A stretch of 64,000 nt of DNA from Filosporella fistucella (Eukaryota; Ascomycota; Leotiomycetes; Helotiales): contig JAQJZZ010000010.1 in the NCBI GenBank assembly GCA_030077755.1, positions 5,332,001-5,396,000 of the forward strand. The letters run 5' to 3'. The notes beneath the pieces were generated by a model. The model was not told the DNA's origin and made no database searches. It was given only the letters and a program-made list of their open reading frames with translations. A program made the position numbers and the translations under genes. Shown piece after piece: positions 30,101-42,632 of the stretch; positions within the stretch are counted from its first letter, which is position 1, and each line of letters starts with the position of its first letter.

Positions 30101-33100
30101 GTCCTTTCTCAAGAACATCAATGAGTTCATCAAAATATCCATCTCGTTCATACTGTTTGACCAACTCTTGCAACTCCTCAGCATCGACAATCAAATTGAG
30201 ACCACAAATCTGGGCAAGTCGGAATTCCTTCTTTTGAACACAAGCAGCATTAACTTGCTTCCAGACCTTGATGTTGTTTGCCTTGCGAGCACACTCAACA
30301 GCTGCTTGATAATCTTCAAGGTACACAAGTGTTGTGGACAATTTCGACCAATTCGAGATGCTGGTGAAGAAGATCTTGGCAGCTTGATGATAACCTTCAG
30401 CAGCACACTTATCGCCGGACTCTTCTATGTCTGCAACGTTAGTTCCCCTCAGGAAGTCTTCCAATTCGCTCAATTGATCGGTGCGCGCATAAGCAAAAGC
30501 CAAAGCGGTATCGATAGGTGGCTCCCTAAGGGTCTTTCTTGACATTCGCAAGTACTTGATGAGATCCTCATCCTTGCCGGCATGTGTAGCGATTTCGATA
30601 ACTTCGTTGTAGTTGCTGGGGTCGTTTGCTCTTAGATAAGAAGCAATACCATCGCTGACTCGGAGACCATCCAGTTGAGCCTTGGCAACTCTGCTCCACA
30701 CTTCTGGAAGCTCCACGCGTTCTGCGAAGTCTTGAGCTCTATCTATGCTAACAATATGTTCCACCAGTACATTGACAGCATTGAGGTGATCATTGATCTT
30801 TTTGTAGACCTCAAAGGCTTCCTCGAAGAGACCAACCTCAATACAAATATTGGCAATGTCAGGAGCATTGTATGCATCGAGTTGCGAAATGTAGCCTTGA
30901 ACTCGGCCCTTGTCGGATTTCGTAGCAGTCAAGATCAATAAATTCTGAAGATTCTCATTGTCGGAGAACTGCGGGCAATCAGTCAATATTGAAGTGTCCT
31001 AAGAGAAAATGAGAAGAGGAGTCCAGTTACTTACAGGCGATGGCTCTAAGACGATCTTCTCAAGAAGTTCAATAAGTTCAGCAGGCAAATCAGCTTGCAG
31101 GAAAGCTGCAACAGCAACTGATACCTTGTCAGGTTCAGTAGACTCAGGAACTGCGGTCGAAATGACTTGGTCGATGACAGAACGGCGGTGCATATTGTTA
31201 GGGCTGAGTACAAATGCCCACAATTCTCGGTCAGCTCTCTCAAGGAGATATCGAGCTTGGGCCTTGAACATGGAGTTCGAAGTGGTGATTTCCACTAACT
31301 CGAGATCATTTTGTCCTTTGCGGTATGCGATGTAGGCCCTAATCAAGAGTTAGACTACTGTCGTTTTTAATTGAAACAAGGGACAATCAAAGATATGTTG
31401 AAATGGGTCGGAGTTTGGGACATTTGTTTCGAGACAATAGTACTCACAAATTTGGGTCTCTCTTCTCGCAATATTTGCCCACGGTGAGAGTATCATATTG
31501 ATCGTTCTCCTTTAGGAATTTTTCTGGATTGTTGTTAGAATCGATGTAGATCTTTGCAAGTGCGTTGTAGACAGCTTGCTGTTGGTTGCCAGCAGCCAGG
31601 GTTGCCTCGAGGAATGGCAGGAGAAGCTTCAATCGGTTTCGTGACTCAACCTCAGAAACGAGCTCGTCAATTGGGACAGACGCTGGGTTTACTGTCTGCA
31701 GAAGATTCTTGATGATCGATTCATCGCAGTCCACATCAAGGAGGCCACCGATAACAGCAGGAGTTCTTGCTGGATTGACACGTTGGACGTAAACCTCAAT
31801 CGATTTGAACTGTTGGTTTTGATAAAGGTAAAGAACAAGATCGTGGATGAAGTTGAAACGATCGCAGACAATGATGAGGGGGAGCTGCTCGGTCAACTTG
31901 GCTTCCTTCAAGAAGTTTTTCGTCTTTTCTGGGTTGTAGAAATCTTTTCCGGGCGTGATTAGCATATGACATTGGCATTGAAAATGTGTGACTTACTGTT
32001 GTCTCGGCAAATGCGCTCAACTTCATTGAACTGACCCATCTTGGTGGCAGCTTCAATGTATTTGAAAACGACATCTTGCTCTTCGCTGACGTTGACAATG
32101 CTTCCGAGGTAGTAGAAGAGACCTTCTGATGTCTTGTATTTCTCGAAGAGGTCAATCAGTCTGGTCGGACCGAGGAGATCTGAATATTTGGTAGCAATTT
32201 GTACAACAGCAGCCAGGTTTTGACGTATGTTGGTCTTCAGCATTGCATCCAAGCAGTCCAAAGATTGTTCTAAGGATAAGCGACCGAAGAAGTTGGTCAG
32301 CCATTCCTGACTGAAATTAGGAGTTGCCACAATGTTGACAATCACACGCTTCACAGACTCTGGATCATCGTAGTGCTCCAGGGCTCGCTGCGAAAGACCT
32401 GCTTGCTCACACAATTGTGCAACACGTGCTCGATCGTAATGAGAGAACATATCATTTCCAAGGATGGCGTCAGCGACCTGAGGAGCATTGATGAGATTCA
32501 TCTCAAGCAAGCGAGTTTGGAGATGGCCTTGCTCTGGTCGGTTGTCCTTCAGTGCATCCAACAAGAAGGCGGTTGCAGGTTGGACCATTCCTTGGGATTG
32601 GAAAACATCGACAACACGCTCAATATCAACCAGAGAGCCACCCTCATGATTGGCAAGTTGAGTAGCGAATTCAGCTCCCTTCTCAGGGTTGATACGAACG
32701 ACTGAATATGATTAGCATTTACTCCTGAAATTAAGGGGGGAATGGGCTGCTTACTGTTTTGCAACAGCACAACATAATCTGGCTGGTATCCCACTTGAGC
32801 TGAGTAAGGCAAGATCTTTTCGAACTGGCCAGTCTCCGCAAAAGCAGCAACAACTTTGGGTGCAACATTTGCCCTCAGGTATATAGAAAGGGCAAGGTTG
32901 AGATCATGTGGACGGACCACATCACCCAACTCCTCAGAACAATCAAGTTTGTTCTCCTTCATCCATTTCTCCAGCAGGTGCTTACGATTCTGAGCGAGAA
33001 CTGGTCGCACAAGCTCCAGAGTCTCGTGCTTATTCAAGGTTCCCTTGTCAAGGAGCATGCCAAAGTATTGAAGAATAACGGAGAGCTGTCCAGGTGCGGC

Positions 33101-34751
33101 CGGGATAGCCTTGAATCGCTCGATTGTTTGAGGTGTACGGAGGAAGCCTCGTGGGGAGTTCGCAGCAATTTTGGCAGCTTCAGCATAATTGCCAGCGTTT
33201 AGTAATTGGTCGAATTGTGTTGCGTACAAGTTGTCGGCTCCAGGTAAACCGGCCCTGGAAGCAAGCTTGACAGCAAGGCTCGAGTTGGCGGGATTTTGCA
33301 GCAGATATGGAATGATGGTGGTTTCATCTACAGAAACAGAAAGTACTTGACCCCTTCGGTTCACCCCAACTTTAATAAACTGTTAGCAGATACTCGTACA
33401 TAGTTACAGTATATGAAAGTCCCTAGGGAGGCTGTATAATCTGGGCTCCCAAAAGTACCGACGAGATGGGAAGAATGTATGTGAATCGGCGGAAGGAGCC
33501 AACGAGATAGACATAGAAAATGGGAACTTACCTAATCCTGATGATTCCGAGTCTGGTGCAGTAATGAAAATGGTCTCGCTCGAGATGCGGTTCATGAAAA
33601 TACAAGTACCACTCTCCAAATCATAAAGATGGATGAAACCGTACTTCGTGACAAGGTAAATGATGCTGTATTTCTGCGAAACCTGCATAGCAACTGGGAA
33701 ATCGTTGACAGCCTCAGCTGGGAAGTATACATCGACTGCCTTTTTCGTGAAGACCGGGTTCGAAGCTTGGTGGTCAACCTCAACGATATGAAGCTTTGCT
33801 CCAGTAGCAGTGCGCACTGAGAAAGTGAAGACCTTGGTATCTGCTGGAGCTCCTTCAAGTCGTAGTGTTCCAAATGCCGCGGCGTGTCCCTCGATAGCTT
33901 GGCTAATTCCACGATCTCGCGAATACAGTTGCATAGCACCAACCACACGGCCTTGTTGTTGTGTGATACCAACTACGACCATCCACTTTCCATCGTCGCT
34001 GACACGGTAGTTGATGATTTGGCATCCCTGAGAATAATTATCAGTATGATTGTAGCTCTGCAAGACCACCTTAACCTACCGCGAGATTTTGATTTCTCTT
34101 GAATACCTCAACTGGTGAAGCTTGATTTGGATCGAAAACGTCCCAGTGATAAACGGCTGTTTCTGTGACCAAACCCAATGTAGTCTCACTAAACCACTTC
34201 CAGAAGACCACATCCTCGTTCATTGTCGCCGACTTCAGCTTTTGTTTTTGTCCCAGGTCGAATATTTGGAGTGTTCGGGATTGTGCCTTGAGCGCAATAA
34301 TCTGCTTCGTCCAGTGCATGATGGCACTATCGGCCTTGATCGGTCGTCTGATGACATTATTATTGTTTTTGAGGTCGACGATTATGACTTCGGGGGATGC
34401 GGCTTCATCCTTCTTTTCGCGGACACAAATAAAGGAATCGGATTCGAGTGTCTAGTTCGAGGAGTTAGTTTCACCTCGAAGAATGTGCTTTCGCATAAGA
34501 GTTAAACTTACACATGAGTTGAATCCAATTGATGAAGCCTGTGATGGGAGATATTAGTTAAAATGTTCCCAGGCATCCGCTTCTGAGCAGGAAGCATGTG
34601 GTGGTCGGAGAAGGTGACAATCTCAACTTACCTGGACATTTACAGCAGTCAACTGAGTGAGAGTTAGTATTAGATCGGTAGAGATATCCACTTAGAGCTT
34701 TTTACACACCTGTAGAAGCTCCGTGAACTTGATGGGGAGTGCAGGCGCCAT
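27180..34751 (-). CDS. CHC1: Clathrin heavy chain
   Basis: It forms the triskelion legs of clathrin coats in endocytosis and Golgi/endosome traffic. Twelve exons run from ATG at 34751 to TGA/TAA at 27180, about 1680 residues as usual for the family. The N-terminal beta-propeller starts [21 protein letters not shown]; the long alpha-helical repeat leg follows, e.g. [55 protein letters not shown] and [15 protein letters not shown]; the trimerization region is [12 protein letters not shown]...[11 protein letters not shown], and the tail ends in a Gln/Pro/Gly-rich PQPTGYSGF. The first three exons are small (42, 21, 27 nt). One intron (28321-30085) is 1765 bp and holds a nuclease gene; splicing there with the best donor adds one residue relative to the conserved GLGLERAHMG (here ERGCHMG). 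The other introns are short. Confidence 0.96.
28412..29506 (-). CDS. GIY-YIG nuclease with two U1-type zinc fingers, nested in a CHC1 intron
   Basis: This is a single-exon 364-residue ORF, colinear and homologous with the one at 20024-21094. Core motifs are W-GVY at 77-80, YIG at 94-96, ARMRDY near 108-113, RYVRNAV at 121-127 and the putative catalytic Glu in LLETTF (E161). The segment YDGCC-H (193-199) is shared by both proteins. Two C2H2 fingers follow a basic, Arg/Lys/Gln-rich linker: C275, C278, H291, H297 and C333, C336, H349, H355. Every catalytic and zinc-binding position is kept, so the gene is apparently under selection or recently arrived. The ORF is intact with its own ATG (29506). 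A TGGACAGTGTCCA motif lies just upstream (29513-29525). Function as a homing nuclease is inferred. Confidence 0.88.
   Translation of the reverse strand: MATIHEFMLFLCWGLLTLCKNDLKNPVHDMIFTTMVIMEKHLSDITFADGLLDIFLAPIPPTIKWFKTLPTQCYGLWGVYIIVLEKSGCRPRVYIGSGTGSSVQAMYARMRDYNHVHRMPRYVRNAVLGGYTITHKGILCWTPRPPPLSRFSMRCLMILLETTFSLAFWSMVSRTKTYAMPSLLSWDLDSVQYDGCCSHAAIAEMVCGEEDGLTAEQIAAKQAQMEVRRAIQDKEIRQRYYARRNAQDFEGWRQRKNAQLKKSNEKVKASKKWSCEPCKLSFHSRFALTRHETRASHIAKVSGVRNAKPRRAVQKPEEQQRYLAVVASKKFYCSTCDVACGAPSGLSKHLKTTRHLKRVAEAGS
29513..29525. repeat. TGGACAGTGTCCA motif upstream of the second nuclease gene
   Basis: It differs by one base from the core of the motif repeated in the PYC intron, and sits 7-19 bases before the nuclease ATG. 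Confidence 0.6.
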
Positions 34752-35520
34752 GGTGATCGAATTGCGCTGCGCAAGGGGCGCTGATGACCCAGAAACGTAC
34801 GCGATATCAGCAAAAAGGGAGGCAGTAAGGGTGTTCAGGTAAAGAGCGTGAATGTTTAAAGCTCCCTGCAGGATTTGGGATGCTATCGTTGATTCAAGGT
34901 GTCGGATTGTATGTTGATTGCGTAGGGTGAACTGGCTTCGCGAAGCAACAGTTTCCCAAACGGCAAGGTCTTGAAAGCTAATTTAGACGATATCACGTGC
35001 AAGAAAGAAAAGGGGCCGCAAAATGGCAAAATACGGCCTTAACATCCTGTTAAGTTGGAAAATCTACAGCTTCACTACCGAATGAGGTATAAACATTTGT
35101 ATTGTTTCCTACTGCTTGAATTCTAATGATATCTTTCGCGTCCTCTGCCAGACTTCAATGTAGCTAGGACTAATCGATTTTTAGCACGATGCCTTCGATC
35201 CGATGGTCAACAAATTTAACTTTCTATCTACCTCCGGTTACAATTTTTCAAGTAGTTCAGTCAATACACTTAAATAGCATGTTTTGCTAAAAATATCCCC
35301 ATTTTATTATGTCTACCCATCCAACAGAGTTGTGAGGTTCTCTAGCCATATGTACCATCTGTCGGTTCCTTTCTATACACAGAGGGGTGATTAACTTAGT
35401 CCCTAATCTATCAACTCCCATGACATGCAAAATTAAAATGTTCTATCATATTACCGCCCAACGCCAGGGTATTCTGTCAAAGCAAATATCCGTCGAAAGC
35501 CGAATCAGTCAAGCCGCCGT
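34752..35520. other. CHC1 promoter and MFS gene 3' flank
   Basis: No gene is seen. The stretch 35040-35480 is AT-rich. The CHC1 start at 34751 has context CGCCATGG on the complementary strand (ATGGCG on the coding strand), a good initiation context. Confidence 0.55.
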
Positions 35521-37616
35521 TTAAGCAGCACCCATCTCTATTTTCTTGCCCTTCACCGATTTCCACTCGATAGCACCTGAACCAATAATGGTTAAGGAGG
35601 CCATGATGGCAGCGACTAGGAATGAATGGGTTAACGCGCTGTTATATGCGAGAATGACTCCTGGGAGGAGGTCTTTCTCGACACTCGATTGAAGATTGGT
35701 TGCTCCAATAGTGAGAACAATCTTCGGGTCAATTGATGGTGCGTATTTTGCCAAACCCTCGACAAGTTTGTTGGCAAATACATTCTGGGAAATCGAAACG
35801 AATAAAGCTCCACCAAGGGTCTGAACAAAAATGATCACAGAGGTTCCGATGGGGACATCCTTGATATCTAAAACAGTCTGAACTGCAATCATTGGTTGTT
35901 GCATTCCAAGGCCAATTCCGATGCCGAGTAGAGCTTGATAACCGATCCATGCTTGGTGATTTGACTCGGGGGTAAAGGTAGTCAAAAGTCCAGCACCGAT
36001 AGCTGAGATGATGGATGATACAATCATCAGCGGTGCGTCTATCGCTAATTAGCAGGCATTCATTTCGCGAGGCCAGTTTTACTTACAATATCCAACGACT
36101 GTTACACCAACTCCACCGAGGATTGATACAATGACAAGAGTCAAGACCATGGGGATGTTCATGATACCTGACTTAACCGCAGATGCCCCCTTTACTGCCT
36201 GGAACCAGATAGGAAGGAAGTAAACGAGTAGCATGAAGAATGAACCCATACAGAATGAGAAGAACGAAGCGGACCACATGCTTCTTTGCTTCATCATCTT
36301 AGGAGGAATAGTTGCTACATCTTGCTTCCAAAATTGGATAGCAGTAAAAATGCTGATCAAGATGCCAAACAAGACGAAAAGCATGATAATTCTCCAGCTG
36401 CCCCATGCATATTTAGTTCCTCCCCATTGAAGTGCGAGGAGGAGACAAATGATGGCTGGGATGAAAACGACGGTACCATACAAGTCAAACTCCTGAGCGC
36501 GGGCTTTCCATCCGATGCTGGTAGTGTCCTTTTGCTGGCCTGGTGCCTTGAAGAAGAAGAAGATGACACCCATGGTGATAGCTCCGATTGGAAGGTTGAT
36601 ATAGAAGCACCATCGCCATGTAGCTTTGTCGGTGAATGCGCCTCCAAGGAGGGGTCCAGCAACGGAGGCGATACCTAGTGCAAGTTAGAAACGAGATTCG
36701 AATATTCGCCAGTAGGTAATCCTTCTTACCATACATTCCACCAATGAAGCCAGTGTACATGGGTCTCTTTTGTAATGGAACAGAGTACGCAACAATAATT
36801 AAAGCTCCTGAGAAAATACCCGCAGATCCAAGCCCAGCAATAGCTCGGCCGACAATCAGGGCAATAGAGTTTGGAGCAGCACCACAGACCAGAGAGCCGA
36901 TTTCAAAGATGGCAATGGCGATAAGGTAGACATACTTGATCGAGAAGATCGAGTAGAATTTACCAAACAGTCTGATACATTGTTAGGAATATTTGACACC
37001 GATGGACTTGTTTGAACCTACAATTGAAAACTGGCAGTTGTTAGGAGGTATGATGACCCGTACCAACCAACGTCGGCGAGAGAATGAAAGTCGTCGGTAA
37101 TTTTTGGAATTGCGGTAGCCTAGTGTTGAATATCAGCGCCGGGCCAAACGTATATAGATATGGAGGAATTGTGGCGTCAAAATTGTGTGCGCAAATACAA
37201 GCATGCGACGATGCAGTAAGTTATGTAATCTGACATTGCGGGGAGTAGAATATAGGGTAATGTTGCTTACAATAATAGTATTGTCCTACAGCAGTTAGCA
37301 TATTGTTACATCCTATGTGGGGTGTACTTGGACATACCAATGCGATCAAGAAAACACTGAGACAAAGGGCAATGGAAATAAGTGTGAGCTTCATTCCAGT
37401 GGGATATTCGACTCCTTCTGCGCTGGTATTGATCTTTGTAAGCTCAGCGCCAGTTTCCTTGTTGGTAGCGCCATTGTCTCCCTCGACAATTACAGGAGCG
37501 TCGTTGGTTGGGGACTGAGAGCCTTGTCGCGACTCAAAGACTTTCTCAGTAATGCTGCCCTTAAGGGTCTCTGAGGCAGTGTCGTCTGCGACATTCTTCT
37601 CGCTCAAAGATGTCAT
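35521..37616 (-). CDS. Major facilitator superfamily exporter, DHA2 (14-TMS) type
   Basis: Six exons (37616-37338, a 15-nt exon 37285-37271, 37119-37022, 36971-36730, 36674-36087, 36038-35521) encode 579 residues. After an 80-residue acidic, Ser/Thr-rich cytoplasmic N-terminus come the hallmarks of drug:H+ antiporters: [17 protein letters not shown] in TM1, [36 protein letters not shown], the motif-C region [16 protein letters not shown], and [13 protein letters not shown]. About 14 membrane spans fit the DHA2 family. Such proteins export toxins, fungicides or secondary metabolites at the plasma membrane; the substrate cannot be read here, and no biosynthetic cluster surrounds it. The 15-nt microexon encodes exactly D-N-T-I-I of the TM1 motif. 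Confidence 0.92.
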
Positions 37617-39283
37617 AATGAAAGGAGTGTAGGAATTAAGTCGTAGGAGAATAGAAGAAAATTTGTTGCGCCAATTCGCAGAAGAAAGTGTGGTGAAGTA
37701 AAGATATGTAATGAGTCAATAGAGCTGCGGATTCAAGTCAATAAGTGTAAAGTCCCCCTTCGGTGTTCGCTTAGACTCCGGAGGTACAAGCACTCCCTGT
37801 CTAGCGGTAGTAAGCAACAATCTGAGCTTAATCCCAACTGAAAGGCTTACGACTGGCTCCGACTGAGCGGATGAAGGGTTCCCTCTGCTGAAATTATAGT
37901 GGAGTGGGGACAGAAAGACGAACACGACGCGGAGATAAGGCGGGTCGCTAAATTGTATGGGAATTTGATACCTCCGTACTTGGTAAAAAGGGGACGGTTA
38001 TGTTCTTTTTATCTACTTACCAAATTCCCAAACACCATCTTTTATGCAAGCTGTGGAATACCTTCAAAAAGGCCTTCGCTGCGTTATAGATGCTACCGCA
38101 AGAGCAACAATTAGCAGTTCTAGAGGCAAGACATAAACTCTGAAAGAGGGAGGTAAATGCGACCTCGAGTACATTTGGTGGTGTTTTTGAATCAGCGGCT
38201 AGAATTTGGTCCGTGTCCGGATGTCTAGACGTAATTTTATTCGCCAGGCACTCCGTTTTCCTCCTTTGGAATGCGAGAAATGTTCGACCGCCGGCGCGGG
38301 TGAGAAAGGTACAGTTTCAACCTTGGGTGCAGAGCTGAACGCCGAGTGTTGTGTCGACATTTTCGCCTTGAATCTTGTGACCTGCTATAGCCTGAAGTTT
38401 TCGGTGTTCAATTGTAATAGGCTTCGTCCCACTGTCTGTTGCCTGCAATTCTTGATGCAGTGTACGATATCAATTCAGCCAGTCAGCAAACTGGTCCGCA
38501 TATGGTTCCTAGAATACTTCGTCGCATACACCAGAAATCGGAACGCTGCTGGGCGAAAAGTTTTTGCTGAGAGTAAGAACAGGCTGAGTCGCAAGTGATG
38601 TTCGTCTTCAAGCCAGCTCGGCAGTCTGGCTCGTTGCTTATTAAAAAAAACACTAGGCACAATGCTATTTTCATTGCTGGTCTTGACATATCAAGACTTG
38701 TACATATGCAATACGCACTATGAGGTTCATCTGCCAAGCATTGTCAACAATTCCAGCACGAGCTTTTTGGGTCCTTACTTAGTCCTTCACATCTTCTGCT
38801 TCACATTTTCCCATCTGCTATATTCTTTAACTAAGTATAAGAATACCAAGAATGCCTTTCCTTTTTGCCCTATAAATGGAATGAGACCGCTGATTTCTAC
38901 ATAACTAATCTTACAAAATAGTGAGGGACTCATCCGCCTCACACCTTTTGAGTGGAAAGTGCACGCGACAATATCCGGACTCTTGAAACTCATATCTTAC
39001 AGTAAATGTCACTGAATCAAAATCATGTCACCGTCGAATTAAGGTTGCTGACTACATCCGGCAACTAACTTTTGAAGCTTGGAGCTTAAAGACTGGATCT
39101 TGATAACATAACGGCTTATTCAGCTCCTCCGTGTATCCTGAAAGTTGACTGAAGCTCACACGTATATTGATTCCGATGCACTGTGGTAAGATTTTCATTC
39201 ATGTATCACATCGAGCTAACTTTTGGCCCAATCTATCAACTCCCTCCCCTATGCATAGGCAGGATACAAAAACATGAAGAAAT
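37617..39283. other. Intergenic region upstream of the MFS gene
   Basis: It holds the MFS promoter and the eIF2-gamma 3' flank. The plus-strand frame 38206-38598 and others lack domains and splice logic. Nothing else is recognised. Confidence 0.5.
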
Positions 39284-40892
39284 CTAAGACGTGCTAGGAT
39301 CAAGTGTGTTACCGTTTGCAATCGTCGCCCATCCTATTAATCTCCAGTGCTTCTCGATACGACGACTCAGCGCAACCTTCTCGCCAACATTTGTGCATGC
39401 TGGGCTCGTGAGAACCAACTTTGCGGCATCCTGCTTCACAGCGACGACCTTTGCACCAGTAGCAGTTGAACCAATGTTTACCATAAGCACCTCGTTCTTG
39501 GCCAACTTAGCAACCTTTGCTTGCTTTCCATCAGCAGTCTTAACACCCAAAAGTCTTCGAAGGAGGTAGTAGTTGACTTCAATTTCGATGTAGATATCAG
39601 GGAGACGGCCCTTCAGTCCAAGAACGAAACCAACAAGACGATCGGCACGACATAGAGTGGGATCGATTCGAGTTCCAACTCCAATAAGTCCTCCTGGAAC
39701 AGCATATTTCAGCTCGTTGTTCTCCGAGTTCAGTGTAACGATTCGACTGAAAATTGGTGTGCACTTGATAGCTCCCTTCTCATCACGAGTGACAATTCCG
39801 GGTCTGATCTCAATTTCATCACCAAGCTTTACGACACCATGTAGAATACTTCCACCTGCAACACCTCCCTTCAGCTCCTCGATTTCAGCACCTGGTTTGT
39901 TGACATCGAATGATCGGATGACGATCATCTGAGGGTCCATGGTGAAATCTCTAGGGGGGACGGGAATGGTATTGACGATGGCTTCATTGACAGCATCGAT
40001 GTTGAATTTCAGTTGAGCAGAAATTGGAATGATCGGTGCTCCTCCAGCCACTGTTCCTCGAATGAATTTCAAGATATCTTGGTAATGTGAGCTCGCGCCT
40101 TCTTCTCTCATCAAATCCACCTTATTCTGGAGAATGATGATTTTGTCGAGTTTCATGATCTCGATGGCTGCAAGATGCTCCGAAGTTTGAGGTTGAGGGC
40201 AGGTTTCGTTTCCTGCAATGAGGAGGAGGGCGGCATCCATGACAGCTGCGCCAGACAACATAGTACTCATGAGAATATCGTGACCAGGGCAATCAACGAA
40301 ACTATAACCTTTGTCAGTCGCTACTTCTTCCACCTTGGGTGGTTACTCACGAGACATGTCTAAGCAACCTATATGTTCCAGAACATCCATCTCGCTCACA
40401 TGCCGGATCGACTTCTTTTTCACTCTTGTAACTCCTGAAGCATCCGGGTCGCGGGCACTCGTCATTATCGCACTTGTAGATCTTTGCGTTGGCATAACCC
40501 AGCTTAATGGTAATATTTCTTTCCAGCTCATTCTTAAATCGAACAGTCTGCACTCCTGAGATTGCTTTCACCACAGTTGACTTTCCGTGGGCGACATGAC
40601 CAATTGTTCCAATATTGATGGTGGCTTGCCTTGCGATAATTTCTGGTGTGAGCGGGGTCAAAGACTTGAGATCCAAGTCTTTGGGCTCCGTTTGAGGTGG
40701 AAGATATGGGCGTATTACCGCGGGAGCAGGCTCTTTGTGTGTAGATTTCTTCAGAACAGATTTGACGGGCTTCTCTTCAATTTCCTCGACGTTGTCATCA
40801 AACTCCTCCTTTGCGTATGGGTTTGGGGATCCGGGCGCAGAGTCAGAGTCAGAATCTTGATCGTTGCCGTATTTATCGCCGTTCGCCGCCAT
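39284..40892 (-). CDS. GCD11: Translation initiation factor eIF2 subunit gamma
   Basis: It is the GTP-binding core of the eIF2 ternary complex that brings Met-tRNAi to the 40S ribosome. Two exons (40892-40351 and 40301-39284) encode 519 residues. GTPase motifs are GHVAHGKST (G1), DCPGHD right after the intron (G3), NKVD (G4) and SAQ (G5). The Cys pairs [11 protein letters not shown] and CERDGC form the zinc ribbon typical of eIF2-gamma. The C-terminal beta-barrels include the [11 protein letters not shown] segment. The start is ATG at 40892 (ATCATGGCGG); the frame is open further upstream but has no ATG there. The N-terminal 70 residues are acidic ([13 protein letters not shown]) and fungal-specific. 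It is divergent from the gene at 41213. Confidence 0.97.
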
Positions 40893-41212
40893 GATGTCGG
40901 TTCTGCGCTTGGATTCCTCCAAGTCTTTCTCTAATATGTGAAGGGGGTTCAGAGGAGTGGCAATCGCAGGAATCGTGGTATTCGTAGAGGGGCGCGGTTT
41001 TGGTACTGTTCGAAGTTCGTCTTCACAAACCTAGCTGATAATATTCTGTGGGCAATCAAGCTAGCGGCGGGGCATCAAATCGAGTCACAGCCAATGTCAC
41101 ATGACGCTGTTCAAAAGTGGATCACATTCAACAAAACACCAGCTCAGACGGGAGTAAGAGAAGGCTGATACTTCAATCATTCTCAGATAATTTCGGTTCA
41201 ACAACGTCTACA
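40893..41212. promoter_or_regulatory. Divergent promoter of eIF2-gamma and the DUF1640 gene
   Basis: A 320-bp spacer between opposite start codons must hold both promoters. No specific factor site is claimed. Confidence 0.6.
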
Positions 41213-42112
41213 ATGGCCAACGCAGGACTAGCAACATCCCTTCCTAGATTTCTGCTGCCGCGACTTAGTTGGCAATCTGTGCCTCTCCACAGGAACGGGG
41301 TTCGAGCTCTAAGCTCTATCCCATTCAACCACGACTCTTCTGCGAAGCCCAAGGCTTCTGTCTCTTGCAGACCAATTACACAGAGTATAAACAAGGAGCG
41401 TCTGCCTTCAAAAAATAGTATCTTACGGAATGCCTCGTATCGCCGCGCTTTCCACGCGACAGCACGGCAGTCCCGAGACCACCACTTCGATACCCTGAAA
41501 TTTGTCCAAAGATTGCAAGAGGAAGGATTCACAGAAACACAAGCGGTTGCTATGATGAAGGTGCTTAGTGATGTTATTGAGGAGAGGTAGAGTCTGCCAA
41601 AGCTTCATCGGGAATCAACTGACTCCTCATAGTATTCAAAACCTCACTCGGACAATGGTTCTCAGGGAAGACCAAGCCAAAGCTACTTATACCCAAAAAG
41701 TAGACTTTGCGAAGCTACGCTCCGAACTTCTTTCTGCAGACTCTACAGAATCTTCTACCACCCGAGCTTCGCATGAGCGATTGACGAACGACCTAGCCAA
41801 ATTGAACAGTAGATTACGGGATGAAATTGGAAGAACTCAAGCATCTGTAAGACTAGATTTGAATCTGGAGAAAGGGAGGATCAGAGAGGAGGCCAATGTT
41901 CAGGAATTGAAGATCAAAGAGACGGAAACGAAGATCGAGCAAGAAGTTGCTGGACTGAGGGAAAAGCTGGAAGCTGTGAAGTTTCAAACTCTACAGTGGC
42001 TAATGGGTGTTTGCACAGGTAAGAACATGCATCACAGTATTCTGGTAGAACTATACTAACTTTGGCAGGTACCGCTGCATTGATTCTTGGTGCATGGAGA
42101 TTATTGATGTAG
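41213..42112 (+). CDS. Mitochondrial DUF1640 / MCUR1-FMP32-like coiled-coil protein
   Basis: Three exons (41213-41586, 41633-42018, 42069-42112) encode 267 residues. The N-terminus is Arg/Ser/Leu-rich with few acids (SLPRFLLPRLSW...), then RRAFHATARQSRD, which suits a mitochondrial presequence. The CCDC90/MCUR1-type core follows: FDTLKFVQRLQEEGFTETQAVAMMKVLSDVI, then long coiled coil with ETKIEQEVAGLREKLEAVKFQTLQWLMG and a C-terminal membrane span (TAALILGAWRLL). The family is anchored in the inner membrane and is linked to complex IV assembly (yeast Fmp32) or calcium uniporter regulation (animals). Start at 41213 (ACAATGGCC); the upstream frame is open but has no ATG. Confidence 0.88.
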
Positions 42113-42632
42113 ATTTCTCGGAATCTAAATTCTATTACAGATGAAACAATATTTGGCGCACTCACACGCTCCTGGTTCTCGTTCTTGCTCGATTGCTAGT
42201 CTTCCATGCACTTGACTTTAGCAGCTTATCCCGTGTTTCGGCACGCAAGTAGTGCTTGGATTGCACCTACAATCGATTTTCCTTGACTTTTGTTTTCGCG
42301 AGTTTCCAAGTGGCTGAAATCAAGGCTGCCAGATTTTATGCTTGTATAGTCAAACACGATTTTTCAATTGCAAGCGATATGAGACTAACAAAGCAAAGTC
42401 TCAGAATTAAGAAGTTTTTACTGTAGAATGAGTGCTGTTTAGGGGCCATTCTACCCCACGTCCTCCCTGAAAGCTGATACTCCACTTATTTGCTTTGTCT
42501 TTGTGTTTGATATCATTCCTCCTAACCCCAAAATATCCATGCCATGCTTCACTCACTCTACAACACAATTTTCTCTGCGAAAGTCCCCTGGCCCCCGTAT
42601 CCAAATCGGTTGGCTCGATCTGAATTCAAGGT
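42113..42632. other. Convergent 3' flanks
   Basis: The region lies between two converging genes (DUF1640-like, plus; CUE-like, minus). No gene is seen. Confidence 0.6.

Noticed and set aside
38206..38598. A 130-codon plus-strand frame between the MFS and eIF2-gamma genes
   Set aside because: No domain, no codon bias, and overlapping frames of similar quality on the other strand.
40892..40922. A longer N-terminus for eIF2-gamma
   Set aside because: The codon at 40922 is TTG, not ATG; the first ATG is at 40892.
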